NCBI RefSeq assembly: GCF_000721935.1
Contig: NZ_KL585423.1
Location: 71,805-79,432 of the forward strand
Length of the DNA: 7,628 nt
Reading direction: 5' to 3'
Source of the DNA: Streptomyces sp. NRRL WC-3549
GTDB lineage: Bacteria; Actinomycetota; Actinomycetes; Streptomycetales; Streptomycetaceae
In this document: in pieces, positions 1 to 6,788 of the stretch
Numbering within the stretch: the stretch's first letter is position 1
How the letters are laid out: the number at the start of each line of letters is the position of its first letter
Program-made: the position numbers and the translations under genes
The notes under the pieces: generated by a model
What the model was told of the DNA's origin: nothing
What the model saw: only the letters and a program-made list of their open reading frames with translations
Database searches by the model: none

Positions 1-910
1 CGTGCGGCGGGGGTACGTCGGCGCGGCCGTGGCGCAGGGCGGCGGCGACGGCCCGGCTCTGGCGCTGCACGGCCGCGAAGGTGTAGCCGGTCGCCGGGCG
101 GGTGGCGCCTCCGGCCGCCCCGATCCGGTGGACGGCGGGCCCGGTGCGGCGCGGGAAGCGCGCGTCGGTCATGGGGATGACCCCTTGTTCGGCGGACTCC
201 ACGGTGAGCGGGCCGAGGCGCAGGACGTCGGCCGTGTAGTGCCGCAGGGCCGATTCGTAGGCGGGGGTGGTCAGCGGGGCCCGGGAGAACTCGGTGTACT
301 CCACGAGCGCCCGGTCGGGGGCGAGGGGCAGGACGTAACCGAAGGCGAGCCCGTGGCGCGGCTGCGGGACCCGGAAGTCCATGAGGTCCGCGACCCCCGG
401 GTCGAACCGGGGGGTGTCGGTGCGTACGAACCAGCCGCGGAAGTGCTGGAGCAGCAGCGTGCGGTGGGGCGGGGTGCGGTGCACGGGCCGGGAGTCGAAG
501 ACGTGGCTGCCCCGCAGGGTGAGCGGGCGGCCGTCGGCGCCCGTGCAGCGCACCTCGGCCCCGTACGGGGTGTCGCGCACCTCGTGGGCGGTGGCGCGCA
601 GGAGCCGGGCCGCCGGGCGGGCCGCCAGCCGGGAGTGCACGAGCTGTTCGAAGCGGGCCGACCGGACCATGCGGTACCGCAGCGGTGCGGGGGCCGACTC
701 GACGGTGGTGCCGTCCGCGCCCCGTACCCGCAGGCGCGTCCAGGAGGCGACGACGGCGTCCTCGAATGCCCCGGGCCCCGCCTCCCAGTAGCACCAGGTC
801 CGCTCCGCGGGCCGCAGCGGCCCGTCCGGCGCCTCGACCACGGTCACCCGGGGCCCGGGGTCCTCGGTGAGCCGGTCGGCGAGGCAGAGGCCGGCCGCGC
901 CGCCGCCCAC
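1..910 (-). CDS. crtY: Lycopene cyclase (CrtY type), 3'-truncated by window edge, 5' end disrupted
   Basis: Flavoprotein that cyclises the ends of lycopene to beta-ionone rings (gamma/beta-carotene) at the membrane. Seen: 303 codons open on the minus strand to the window edge. From the N-terminus they hold a dinucleotide-binding VGGGAAGLCLADRL, VEAPDGPLRPAERTWCYWE, the FDSRP motif, GWFVRTDTPRFDP, a VEYTEFS segment, GVIPM, and the FAD-contact GAAGGATRPATGYTF. These are family hallmarks; complete members are about 380-420 residues, so roughly the last 100 are outside. Oddity: the natural-looking start, ATG at 924 overlapping the upstream TGA as ATGA, reads 26 codons in another frame and stops at 844-846. 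The cyclase frame itself offers only GTG at 910, which would begin the protein at the glycine loop and omit the first beta-strand. No Shine-Dalgarno is seen for either. A small deletion (about 10 nt, 1 mod 3) at the 5' end is the simplest explanation. Identity is firm; start and intactness are not. Confidence 0.88.
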   Translation of the reverse strand, partial: MGGGAAGLCLADRLTEDPGPRVTVVEAPDGPLRPAERTWCYWEAGPGAFEDAVVASWTRLRVRGADGTTVESAPAPLRYRMVRSARFEQLVHSRLAARPAARLLRATAHEVRDTPYGAEVRCTGADGRPLTLRGSHVFDSRPVHRTPPHRTLLLQHFRGWFVRTDTPRFDPGVADLMDFRVPQPRHGLAFGYVLPLAPDRALVEYTEFSRAPLTTPAYESALRHYTADVLRLGPLTVESAEQGVIPMTDARFPRRTGPAVHRIGAAGGATRPATGYTFAAVQRQSRAVAAALRHGRADVPPPH

Positions 911-920
911 GCCGCGCGGC

Positions 921-2186
921 TCATGTCCGGGCGGCGCGGGCCGCCGCGCGGTCGGCCAGCACCTCGCGTGCCGCCCGGCTGCCGGAGGCCAGCGCGCCCT
1001 GCACGGAACCGGTGGCCCGGTGGTCCCCGCAGACGTACCGGCCCGGGGCGAAGCGGGTGGTGCGGCTCAGCGGCCAGGGCGGACGCATCGCGGGCAGCGC
1101 GCCCTCCACCGTGTAGGCGGCGACCGGGTCCCAGGTGCTGGTGTCGGCGTCGTACAGCTCCGCGAGCCGGGCGCGTACCGTCTTCTCACCGCCCGGCGGA
1201 CCGGCGCCCAGGACGGAGGCGGAGACCAGGGCGGTGCCCGGCGGGGCGTACGTGGGGGCGGCCTCGGTCAGGACGCAGCTGTTCAGGACGGCCAGGGCGC
1301 TGTCGACGACGAGCGTGGGCTCGGTCAGCGGCGACTTCCCGGCCGCGTAGTAGTACGTCGTCACGGTCCGGCCGTCCGGGACCCGGAGGCCGGGCAGCAG
1401 GCGGGCGGCGGTGGCGGCGTCCGTGGCGACGACGACGGCGGCCGCCGCGCGTTCGTGCCCGTCCGCCAGGAGCACACCGGAGTCGGTGAGCCCGGCGACG
1501 GGCGTACCGAGCCGCAGCGCGCCCTCCGGGAGCCGGGCGGCGAGCTGGGCGGGCACCGCGCCGATGCCCTGCGCGGGCAGGCAGAGCGTGCCGCGCGCCA
1601 TGCTCCGCCAGACCAGGTGCAGGAAGCGCGCGGAGGTCTCCAGCCCCTCTTCCAGGAACACCCCGGACAGGAACGGGCGCAGCAGGTCCTCGATCGCGTC
1701 CGGTGACAGTCCGGCGCGGACGAGCGCCTCCGAGGCGGTGCGGTCGGTCCTGCGGGCGAGGCGTTTCGGCGGCAGCAGGACGTCGCGCGCGGTGAGGGCG
1801 GCGAGCGCGGCGAGGTCCCGGGCGGAGAGCACACGGCCGGGCAGCAGTTGCGCGGCGTCGCCCGGGCACCGGGTCGGGTCGGTGAGGCGGACCCGGCCCG
1901 AGCGCGTCCGGGCGACGACGCCCGGGGTGAAGGGACGCAGGCGCAGTGCGCGCAGGTCGAGACGGGACCTCACCTGCGGGTAGGAGGTGTTGAAGACCTG
2001 GAAGCCCCGGTCGAGCAGGAAGCCGTCCCTGCGGTCCGTGCGCATCCGGCCGCCGACCGCGTCGGAGGCCTCCAGCACTTCGACGCGCAGGCCCGCGCGG
2101 CCGAGGTCGAGCGCGCAGGCCAGGCCGGCGAGACCGGCGCCGACGACGAGGGTGTCCGGCGGTGCCGGGTGCTGTCGGTGTGTCAT
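921..2186 (-). CDS. NAD(P)/FAD-dependent oxidoreductase (amine-oxidase / phytoene-desaturase-like fold)
   Basis: A 421-residue flavoprotein of the flavin amine oxidase/carotenoid desaturase superfamily; substrate unknown. Seen: N-terminal FAD site GAGLAGLACAL (GxGxxG at residues 16-21), acidic E39 ending strand 2, and VGGRMRT (44-50) typical of this superfamily. There is a central FLLDRGFQVFNTSYPQV segment and a C-terminal FAD-closing segment with G387-D388 followed by SVQGALASG (394-402). ATG start at 2186 is supported by GAGGGG (2192-2197) five bases upstream. The stop overlaps a downstream ATG (ATGA), so translational coupling with crtY is likely. It is shorter than CrtU-type aromatising desaturases (about 500 residues) and lacks full CrtI features, so a carotenoid role is inferred from context only. 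From memory, S. coelicolor has an oxidoreductase gene (litQ) beside its crt cluster; orthology is unchecked. Confidence 0.88.
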   Translation of the reverse strand: MTHRQHPAPPDTLVVGAGLAGLACALDLGRAGLRVEVLEASDAVGGRMRTDRRDGFLLDRGFQVFNTSYPQVRSRLDLRALRLRPFTPGVVARTRSGRVRLTDPTRCPGDAAQLLPGRVLSARDLAALAALTARDVLLPPKRLARRTDRTASEALVRAGLSPDAIEDLLRPFLSGVFLEEGLETSARFLHLVWRSMARGTLCLPAQGIGAVPAQLAARLPEGALRLGTPVAGLTDSGVLLADGHERAAAAVVVATDAATAARLLPGLRVPDGRTVTTYYYAAGKSPLTEPTLVVDSALAVLNSCVLTEAAPTYAPPGTALVSASVLGAGPPGGEKTVRARLAELYDADTSTWDPVAAYTVEGALPAMRPPWPLSRTTRFAPGRYVCGDHRATGSVQGALASGSRAAREVLADRAAARAART

Positions 2187-2221
2187 CCGTGCCCCTCAGG
2201 CTGCTCCGTCCCCGCACGGCT

Positions 2222-2248
2222 GACGGGCCCTCAAGCCGATCATGTTCC
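2222..2248 (-). promoter_or_regulatory. Candidate ECF-sigma promoter of the oxidoreductase-crtY unit
   Basis: On the minus strand GGAAC (2248-2244) is followed after 18 bases by CGTC (2225-2222). This matches the general GGAAC / CGTC shape of ECF-sigma promoters. Transcription would start near 2215, giving a leader of about 30 nt that contains the ribosome site at 2192-2197. Streptomyces carotenoid clusters are known to be controlled by the light-linked ECF factor LitS, which makes this location sensible. The spacer is at the long end, and short motifs occur by chance in GC-rich DNA. Confidence 0.35.
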
Positions 2249-2289
2249 GGGCGCCGAAGCCAGCAGCCTCCCCCGGCCCGTCCCGGCGT

Positions 2290-2331
2290 GTGACCCGTGT
2301 GCCCCAGCCCCACGGGGGGTGCGCGGGTCAC
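2290..2331. terminator. 16-bp stem, 10-nt loop hairpin between the oxidoreductase and DUF2945 genes
   Basis: Arms 2290-2305 and 2316-2331 pair over 16 positions, with an outer perfect block GTGACCCG/CGGGTCAC. It lies about 55 bases past the stop of the minus-strand DUF2945 gene and is probably its terminator; there is no T-run, as is usual in streptomycetes. As plus-strand RNA all 16 positions pair (three G-U wobbles). As minus-strand RNA those three become A-C mismatches, so the minus-strand stem is weaker than it first looks. Confidence 0.6.
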
Positions 2332-2385
2332 TTCAGCGGGGCGTGGGCCCGGTTCCTCGCCATCGTGCGCGGCCGGGGTCCGCCG

Positions 2386-2616
2386 TCAGGAGCCGTCGCC
2401 CTTCTTGTGCAGGGCGCCCGGCTTGTGCACGGCGGAGCGGCCGGACCGGTCACTCTCCACCTCGTACTGCGGGTCGTCCTTCGAGGCGTCGACGGTCCGG
2501 CCCGCCGCCTCGGTGCGTTCCGTGATCTTCCGGGTGACCTTGCCCGGTACCTCCTGGCCGTGGCTCTGCCAGGAGACCCGGTCGCCCTTCGCCACGTCGT
2601 CGTCCTTCTTCGGCAC
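2386..2616 (-). CDS. DUF2945 (HVA1/Tudor-like) small protein
   Basis: A 76-residue, highly charged cytoplasmic protein of the DUF2945 family; its biochemical role is not established. Seen: near its N-terminus the family motif KGDRVSWQSHGQEVPGKV (residues 10-27). The other conserved block is ASKDDPQYEVESDRSGRSAVHKP (44-66), ending in a lysine-rich GALHKKGDGS tail. This is full length for the family. GTG at 2616 is chosen because GAGGAGGAGG lies just upstream (2621-2631 on the opposite strand) and the protein then begins MPKKDDDVAKGD; longer in-frame starts run into the divergent dps region and lack homologous sequence. It is transcribed away from dps across a 250-bp shared intergenic region, which suggests joint stress control (inference). 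The upstream side carries 8-bp tandem repeats. Confidence 0.85.
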   Translation of the reverse strand: MPKKDDDVAKGDRVSWQSHGQEVPGKVTRKITERTEAAGRTVDASKDDPQYEVESDRSGRSAVHKPGALHKKGDGS

Positions 2617-2640
2617 GGCGTCCTCCTCCTCGTGTCCGGC

Positions 2641-2672
2641 GCTCCGGCGCTCCGGCACTCCGGCACTCCGGC
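2641..2672. repeat. 8-bp tandem repeat (RCTCCGGC), four full copies plus degenerate flanks
   Basis: Two copies of GCTCCGGC (2641-2656) are followed by two of ACTCCGGC (2657-2672), then a partial ACTCGAAC (2673-2680). A degenerate TGTCCGGC precedes them at 2633-2640. The array lies between the ribosome site of the DUF2945 gene and any upstream promoter, so it would be in that gene's 5' leader or core promoter. It could be simple slippage; copy number may vary between strains. Confidence 0.75.
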
Positions 2673-2767
2673 ACTCGAACGGTCGCTCGACTCCTGTCGG
2701 CACCTCCAGGGTCGGACGGGCCGACGCGTCACGCACCCGCTGCGGTCCGGGGGCCGCGCGTCCGCAC

Positions 2768-2782
2768 CGGTGAAACACACCG
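2768..2782. promoter_or_regulatory. Short inverted repeat CGGTG-N5-CACCG in the divergent DUF2945/dps region
   Basis: Perfect 5-bp arms (2768-2772 and 2778-2782) surround AAACA, one of the few A-rich spots of this 250-bp intergenic region. Its position about 85 bp before dps could suit an operator. No regulator is identified and five-base arms are common by chance. I could not find a convincing sigma-A or SigB promoter for either flanking gene. Confidence 0.25.
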
Positions 2783-2825
2783 CGGGCCGTGCGCGGCCGG
2801 ACCGCGGGGCCCGGGGCGACCTGTT

Positions 2826-2851
2826 TGTCTGGGTGTCTCACCGCCCAGACA
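2826..2851 (+). promoter_or_regulatory. Hairpin in the dps 5' leader, adjacent to the ribosome site
   Basis: TGTCTGGG (2826-2833) pairs perfectly with CCCAGACA (2844-2851). One wobble and one more pair can extend it to 10 bp with a six-base loop. It ends three bases before AAGGAG (2855-2860), the dps ribosome site, so it could affect translation or mRNA stability, or be a dyad operator at DNA level. The structure is plain in the sequence; the function is inference. Confidence 0.5.
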
Positions 2852-2866
2852 CGCAAGGAGCCCGCC

Positions 2867-3445
2867 GTGGCGTCACAGCGCTCGAACATTTCGTACACCG
2901 TGCCCGGGGTCAGCGACCAGGACAGCACCGAGATCATCGCGCTGCTGCAGATGCGTCTGCACTCCCTCAACGATCTGTCCCTGACCCTGAAGCACGTGCA
3001 CTGGAACGTCGTCGGTCCGCACTTCATCGCCGTGCACGAGATGATCGATCCCCAGGTCGACCAGGTCCGGGACATGGCCGACGACCTGGCCGAGCGGATC
3101 TCCACGCTCGGCGGCGAACCGAACGGCACGCCCGGCGCGCTGGTGAAGGACCGCACCTGGAACAACTACTCGATCGGCCGCGCCGAGGCCATCGAGCACC
3201 TCGGCGCCCTCGACCTGGTCTACACGTCGGTCATCAAGGACCACCGCGAGGCCATGCAGGCCACCGAGACGTCCGACCCGGTCACCCAGGACATGCTCAT
3301 CGAGCAGCTCAGGGGCCTGGAGCTCTTCCAGTGGTTCGTCCGCGCCCACCTGGAGTCCAGCGGCGGGGTGCTCTCCACCCGCGGCGCCTCGACCGAGACC
3401 GGCGCCGCCGGCCAGGCCGCCGAGCAGGCCCGCACCCAGCCCTGA
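2867..3445 (+). CDS. dps: Dps-family ferritin-like DNA protection / iron storage protein
   Basis: A 192-residue Dps: a cytoplasmic dodecamer-forming mini-ferritin that oxidises Fe(II) with peroxide, stores iron and can bind nucleoid DNA under stress. Seen: H45-W46, H57, D61, D72 and E76 reproduce the spacing of the five E. coli ferroxidase residues (His51, His63, Asp67, Asp78, Glu82). The segment HWNVVGPHFIAVHEMID fits the Dps signature exactly, and DDLAERISTLGGEP forms the second. The ferritin-like helices run to about residue 163. A disordered Ser/Thr/Gly/Ala/Gln tail of about 30 residues follows, lacking the lysines of DNA-binding tails. GTG at 2867 is chosen for AAGGAG six bases upstream; in-frame extension to 2789 would cross the leader hairpin and has no family similarity. 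Streptomycetes carry several dps paralogues, some osmotically induced; which one this is cannot be told here. Confidence 0.95.
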   Translation: MASQRSNISYTVPGVSDQDSTEIIALLQMRLHSLNDLSLTLKHVHWNVVGPHFIAVHEMIDPQVDQVRDMADDLAERISTLGGEPNGTPGALVKDRTWNNYSIGRAEAIEHLGALDLVYTSVIKDHREAMQATETSDPVTQDMLIEQLRGLELFQWFVRAHLESSGGVLSTRGASTETGAAGQAAEQARTQP

Positions 3446-3490
3446 CCTGCCGCCGCCGGTGCCCGCGTACGGTTCCGTGCACGGGTTCGG

Positions 3491-3505
3491 CCCGCCGCCG
3501 GCGGG
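3491..3505 (+). terminator. Short GC hairpin downstream of dps
   Basis: CCCGCC (3491-3496) and GGCGGG (3500-3505) form a perfect 6-bp stem with a three-base loop, 46 bases after the dps stop and before the next gene. There is no T-run. It may terminate or attenuate dps transcription, in which case the PPOX gene has its own promoter, but none is obvious. Confidence 0.35.
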
Positions 3506-3558
3506 TACCGGTTCCGGACGGTCCCCACACCGCTGCCCGACGACAACGAGGAGTTCAC

Positions 3559-3981
3559 ATGTCCAAGCCGCCCCTGCCCTCCGAGGCCGTGGATCTGCTG
3601 CGCCGCCCCAACCCGTGCGTCGTCGCCACGGTCCGCTCGGACGGCGCCCCGGTCTCCACCGCCACCTGGTACCTCTGGGACGACGGCCGGGTGCTGATCA
3701 ACATGGACGAGGGCCGGGTACGGCTGAAGCACCTGCGCAACGACCCGCGCGTGACGCTCACCGTGCTCGCCGACGACGACTGGTACACCCACGTCACCCT
3801 CATCGGCCACGTCGCCGAGATGTACGAGGACGAGGGCCTCACCGACATCGACCGCCTCTCGACCCACTACACGGGCAACCCGTACCCGGAGCGGAACCGG
3901 GCCCGGGTGAGCGCCTGGGTCGAGGTCGACCGGTGGCACGGCTGGGGCTCGCTGAAGGACAGCGACCAGGCGTCCACCTGA
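3559..3981 (+). CDS. PPOX-class (pyridoxamine-phosphate-oxidase fold) F420/FMN-binding protein
   Basis: A 140-residue split-barrel protein of the pyridoxamine 5'-phosphate oxidase-like family, close in layout to the small 'probable F420-dependent' enzymes such as mycobacterial Rv1155. Such proteins bind FMN or F420 as dimers and reduce diverse substrates. Seen: N-terminal LLRRPNPCVVATVRSDGAPVSTATWYLWDDGRVLINM (residues 14-50), the usual first strands with the cofactor-edge 'DG.P..T..W' pattern. Next is RLKHLRNDPRVTLTVL (55-70, the R..N...DPRV motif), then HVTLIGHVAEM, and a C-terminal ARVSAWVEVDRWHGWG. Length is normal. ATG at 3559 has GAGGAG five bases upstream (3548-3553). It follows dps by 113 bases on the same strand; no functional link is evident. 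Family is confident; cofactor and substrate are not. Confidence 0.88.
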   Translation: MSKPPLPSEAVDLLRRPNPCVVATVRSDGAPVSTATWYLWDDGRVLINMDEGRVRLKHLRNDPRVTLTVLADDDWYTHVTLIGHVAEMYEDEGLTDIDRLSTHYTGNPYPERNRARVSAWVEVDRWHGWGSLKDSDQAST

Positions 3982-4000
3982 GACGGACGGGCGTGCGCGT

Positions 4001-4044
4001 CCGGGGACGTCCCCGGTGGCGATGCGACGGCTCACCGCCACCGG
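4001..4044. terminator. Overlapping hairpins between convergent PPOX and GNAT genes
   Basis: CCGGGGACGTCCCCGG (4001-4016) is a perfect 16-bp palindrome. Overlapping it, CCGGTGGCG (4013-4021) pairs perfectly with CGCCACCGG (4036-4044) around a 14-base loop. The two structures share 4013-4016, so they exclude one another. They start 20 bases after the PPOX stop and are most likely its terminator; no T-run is present. Confidence 0.5.
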
Positions 4045-4099
4045 AACCGGCCCCGTCGTCGGCCTCGCCAAGCCACGGTCACCGCGCGCGGGCCGGCCG

Positions 4100-4118
4100 G
4101 CCGCGCCCTCCGCGCGGC
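4100..4118 (-). terminator. Hairpin just past the GNAT stop
   Basis: Seven-base arms GCCGCGC (4100-4106) and GCGCGGC (4112-4118) enclose CCTCC, 14 bases beyond the stop of the minus-strand acetyltransferase gene. It is a plausible T-less terminator. The surrounding CG-alternating sequence (4081-4103) makes chance pairing likely. Confidence 0.35.
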
Positions 4119-4131
4119 GAGGCGCCTGGGC

Positions 4132-4533
4132 TCAGAGCGGGATCAGTCCGGCGGCCGTCGGCCTGAACCCGCAGGCGTCGAAGTAGAACGGCTTCAGGTC
4201 GCCCTCGAAGTCCACGTGCAGCCACGCGCACCCGGCGGCCCGGGCGCCGCGTGCCGCCTCCGCGACGAGCCGGGAGCCGACGGCGGCCCCGCGGTGGCCG
4301 GGGGCGACCACCGTGTCCAGGAGGAACGCGTGGGCACCGCCGTCCCAGGCGACGTTCACGAAGCCGACGAGGTCTCCGTCTCCGTCATGGCGTGCGCAGA
4401 CCCAGCCGAGGCTGTGGCCGTGCAGCCGGGCCGCCCAGCCGGCGCCCTGGGCCGGGTGGCCGAAGCCCTCCGCGTGCAGCGCGTCGAGGGCGGCGTCGTC
4501 GGAGTGGCCGCGCCACGTGTACGTGATCGTCAT
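4132..4533 (-). CDS. GNAT-family N-acetyltransferase
   Basis: A 133-residue GCN5-related acetyltransferase that moves an acetyl group from acetyl-CoA to an unknown amine. Seen: strand 4 and the CoA pyrophosphate loop, FLLDTVVAPGHRGAAVGSRLV (from residue 70), with R81-G-A-A-V-G86 fitting the (R/Q)xxGx(G/A) motif A. This is followed by the helix AEAARGARAAG, strand 5 WLHVDFE (104-110), and the C-terminal FYFDACGFRPTAAGLIPL typical of the fold. The protein is slightly short but complete. ATG at 4533 is chosen because family similarity begins at MTITYTW; a longer frame would cross the argG terminator. No Shine-Dalgarno is seen upstream, so a short or absent leader is possible. The gene sits downstream of argG on the same strand but is separated by a strong terminator. 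Confidence 0.85.
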   Translation of the reverse strand: MTITYTWRGHSDDAALDALHAEGFGHPAQGAGWAARLHGHSLGWVCARHDGDGDLVGFVNVAWDGGAHAFLLDTVVAPGHRGAAVGSRLVAEAARGARAAGCAWLHVDFEGDLKPFYFDACGFRPTAAGLIPL

Positions 4534-4573
4534 GGCGGGAGCGTAGGCCGCCAGGTGCAGGGCCGGACAGGGG

Positions 4574-4609
4574 AAAAGCCCGGCCCTGCGCCTGGGGCGC
4601 CGGGCCGGG
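4574..4609 (-). terminator. Rho-independent terminator of argG
   Basis: Read on the minus strand, CCCGGCCC and GGGCCGGG (4609-4602 / 4586-4579) form the outer stem, one mismatch follows, then GCGCC/GGCGC (inner 5 bp) closes a three-base loop. Directly after comes C-TTTT (4577-4574). It lies about 19 bases past the argG stop. It is the only stem in the window with a T-run, and it separates argG from the GNAT gene. Confidence 0.85.
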
Positions 4610-4627
4610 TCCGGGTTCGCTGGGTGG

Positions 4628-6747
<2,120 letters not shown>

Positions 6748-6768
6748 GCCCGCCGCGCGCGGCCGGGC
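6748..6768 (+). terminator. Possible GC hairpin directly after the NTF2-like stop
   Basis: GCCCG (6748-6752) can pair with CGGGC (6764-6768), with the self-complementary CCGCGCGCGG (6753-6762) inside. It lies next to the stop codon and ends two bases before the adapter, so part of the real terminator may be missing. A GC hairpin at this place could also have caused the assembly break. Confidence 0.3.
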
Positions 6769-6770
6769 GG

Positions 6771-6788
6771 CTGTCTCTTATACACATC
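6771..6788 (+). other. Tn5 mosaic-end (tagmentation library adapter) left in the assembly
   Basis: CTGTCTCTTATACACATC is identical to 18 of the 19 bases of the Tn5 mosaic end used in tagmentation sequencing libraries. On the minus strand it encodes the well-known contaminant peptides MCIRDS and VYKRQ. It is AT-rich, unlike everything around it, and joins the 3' flank of the NTF2-like gene to the 3' end of an M20 fragment. It is not a natural transposon end: no transposase, no second end and no target duplication are seen. The left flank in this orientation is what a read running through an insert into adapter would give. Confidence 0.95.

Noticed and set aside
2..1489. 495-codon plus-strand open frame
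   Set aside because: It is the exact antisense of the crtY frame; its translation is a low-complexity Gly/Arg/Ala string with no family features, a standard GC-rich shadow.
2633..2680. CRISPR-like array
   Set aside because: Units are 8 bp and contiguous with no spacers.
2823..2836. SigB-type promoter GTTT...GGGTGT before dps
   Set aside because: The two elements are only three bases apart instead of about 14-16, and no other -35 is present.
2242..3981. 579-codon plus-strand frame that ends as the PPOX protein
   Set aside because: Only the part from 3559 has family similarity and its own ribosome site; the rest is out of frame with dps and the antisense of DUF2945.
6771..6788. Natural Tn5/IS50 insertion
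   Set aside because: Only one mosaic end, no transposase gene and no second end or 9-bp target duplication; a library adapter explains it.
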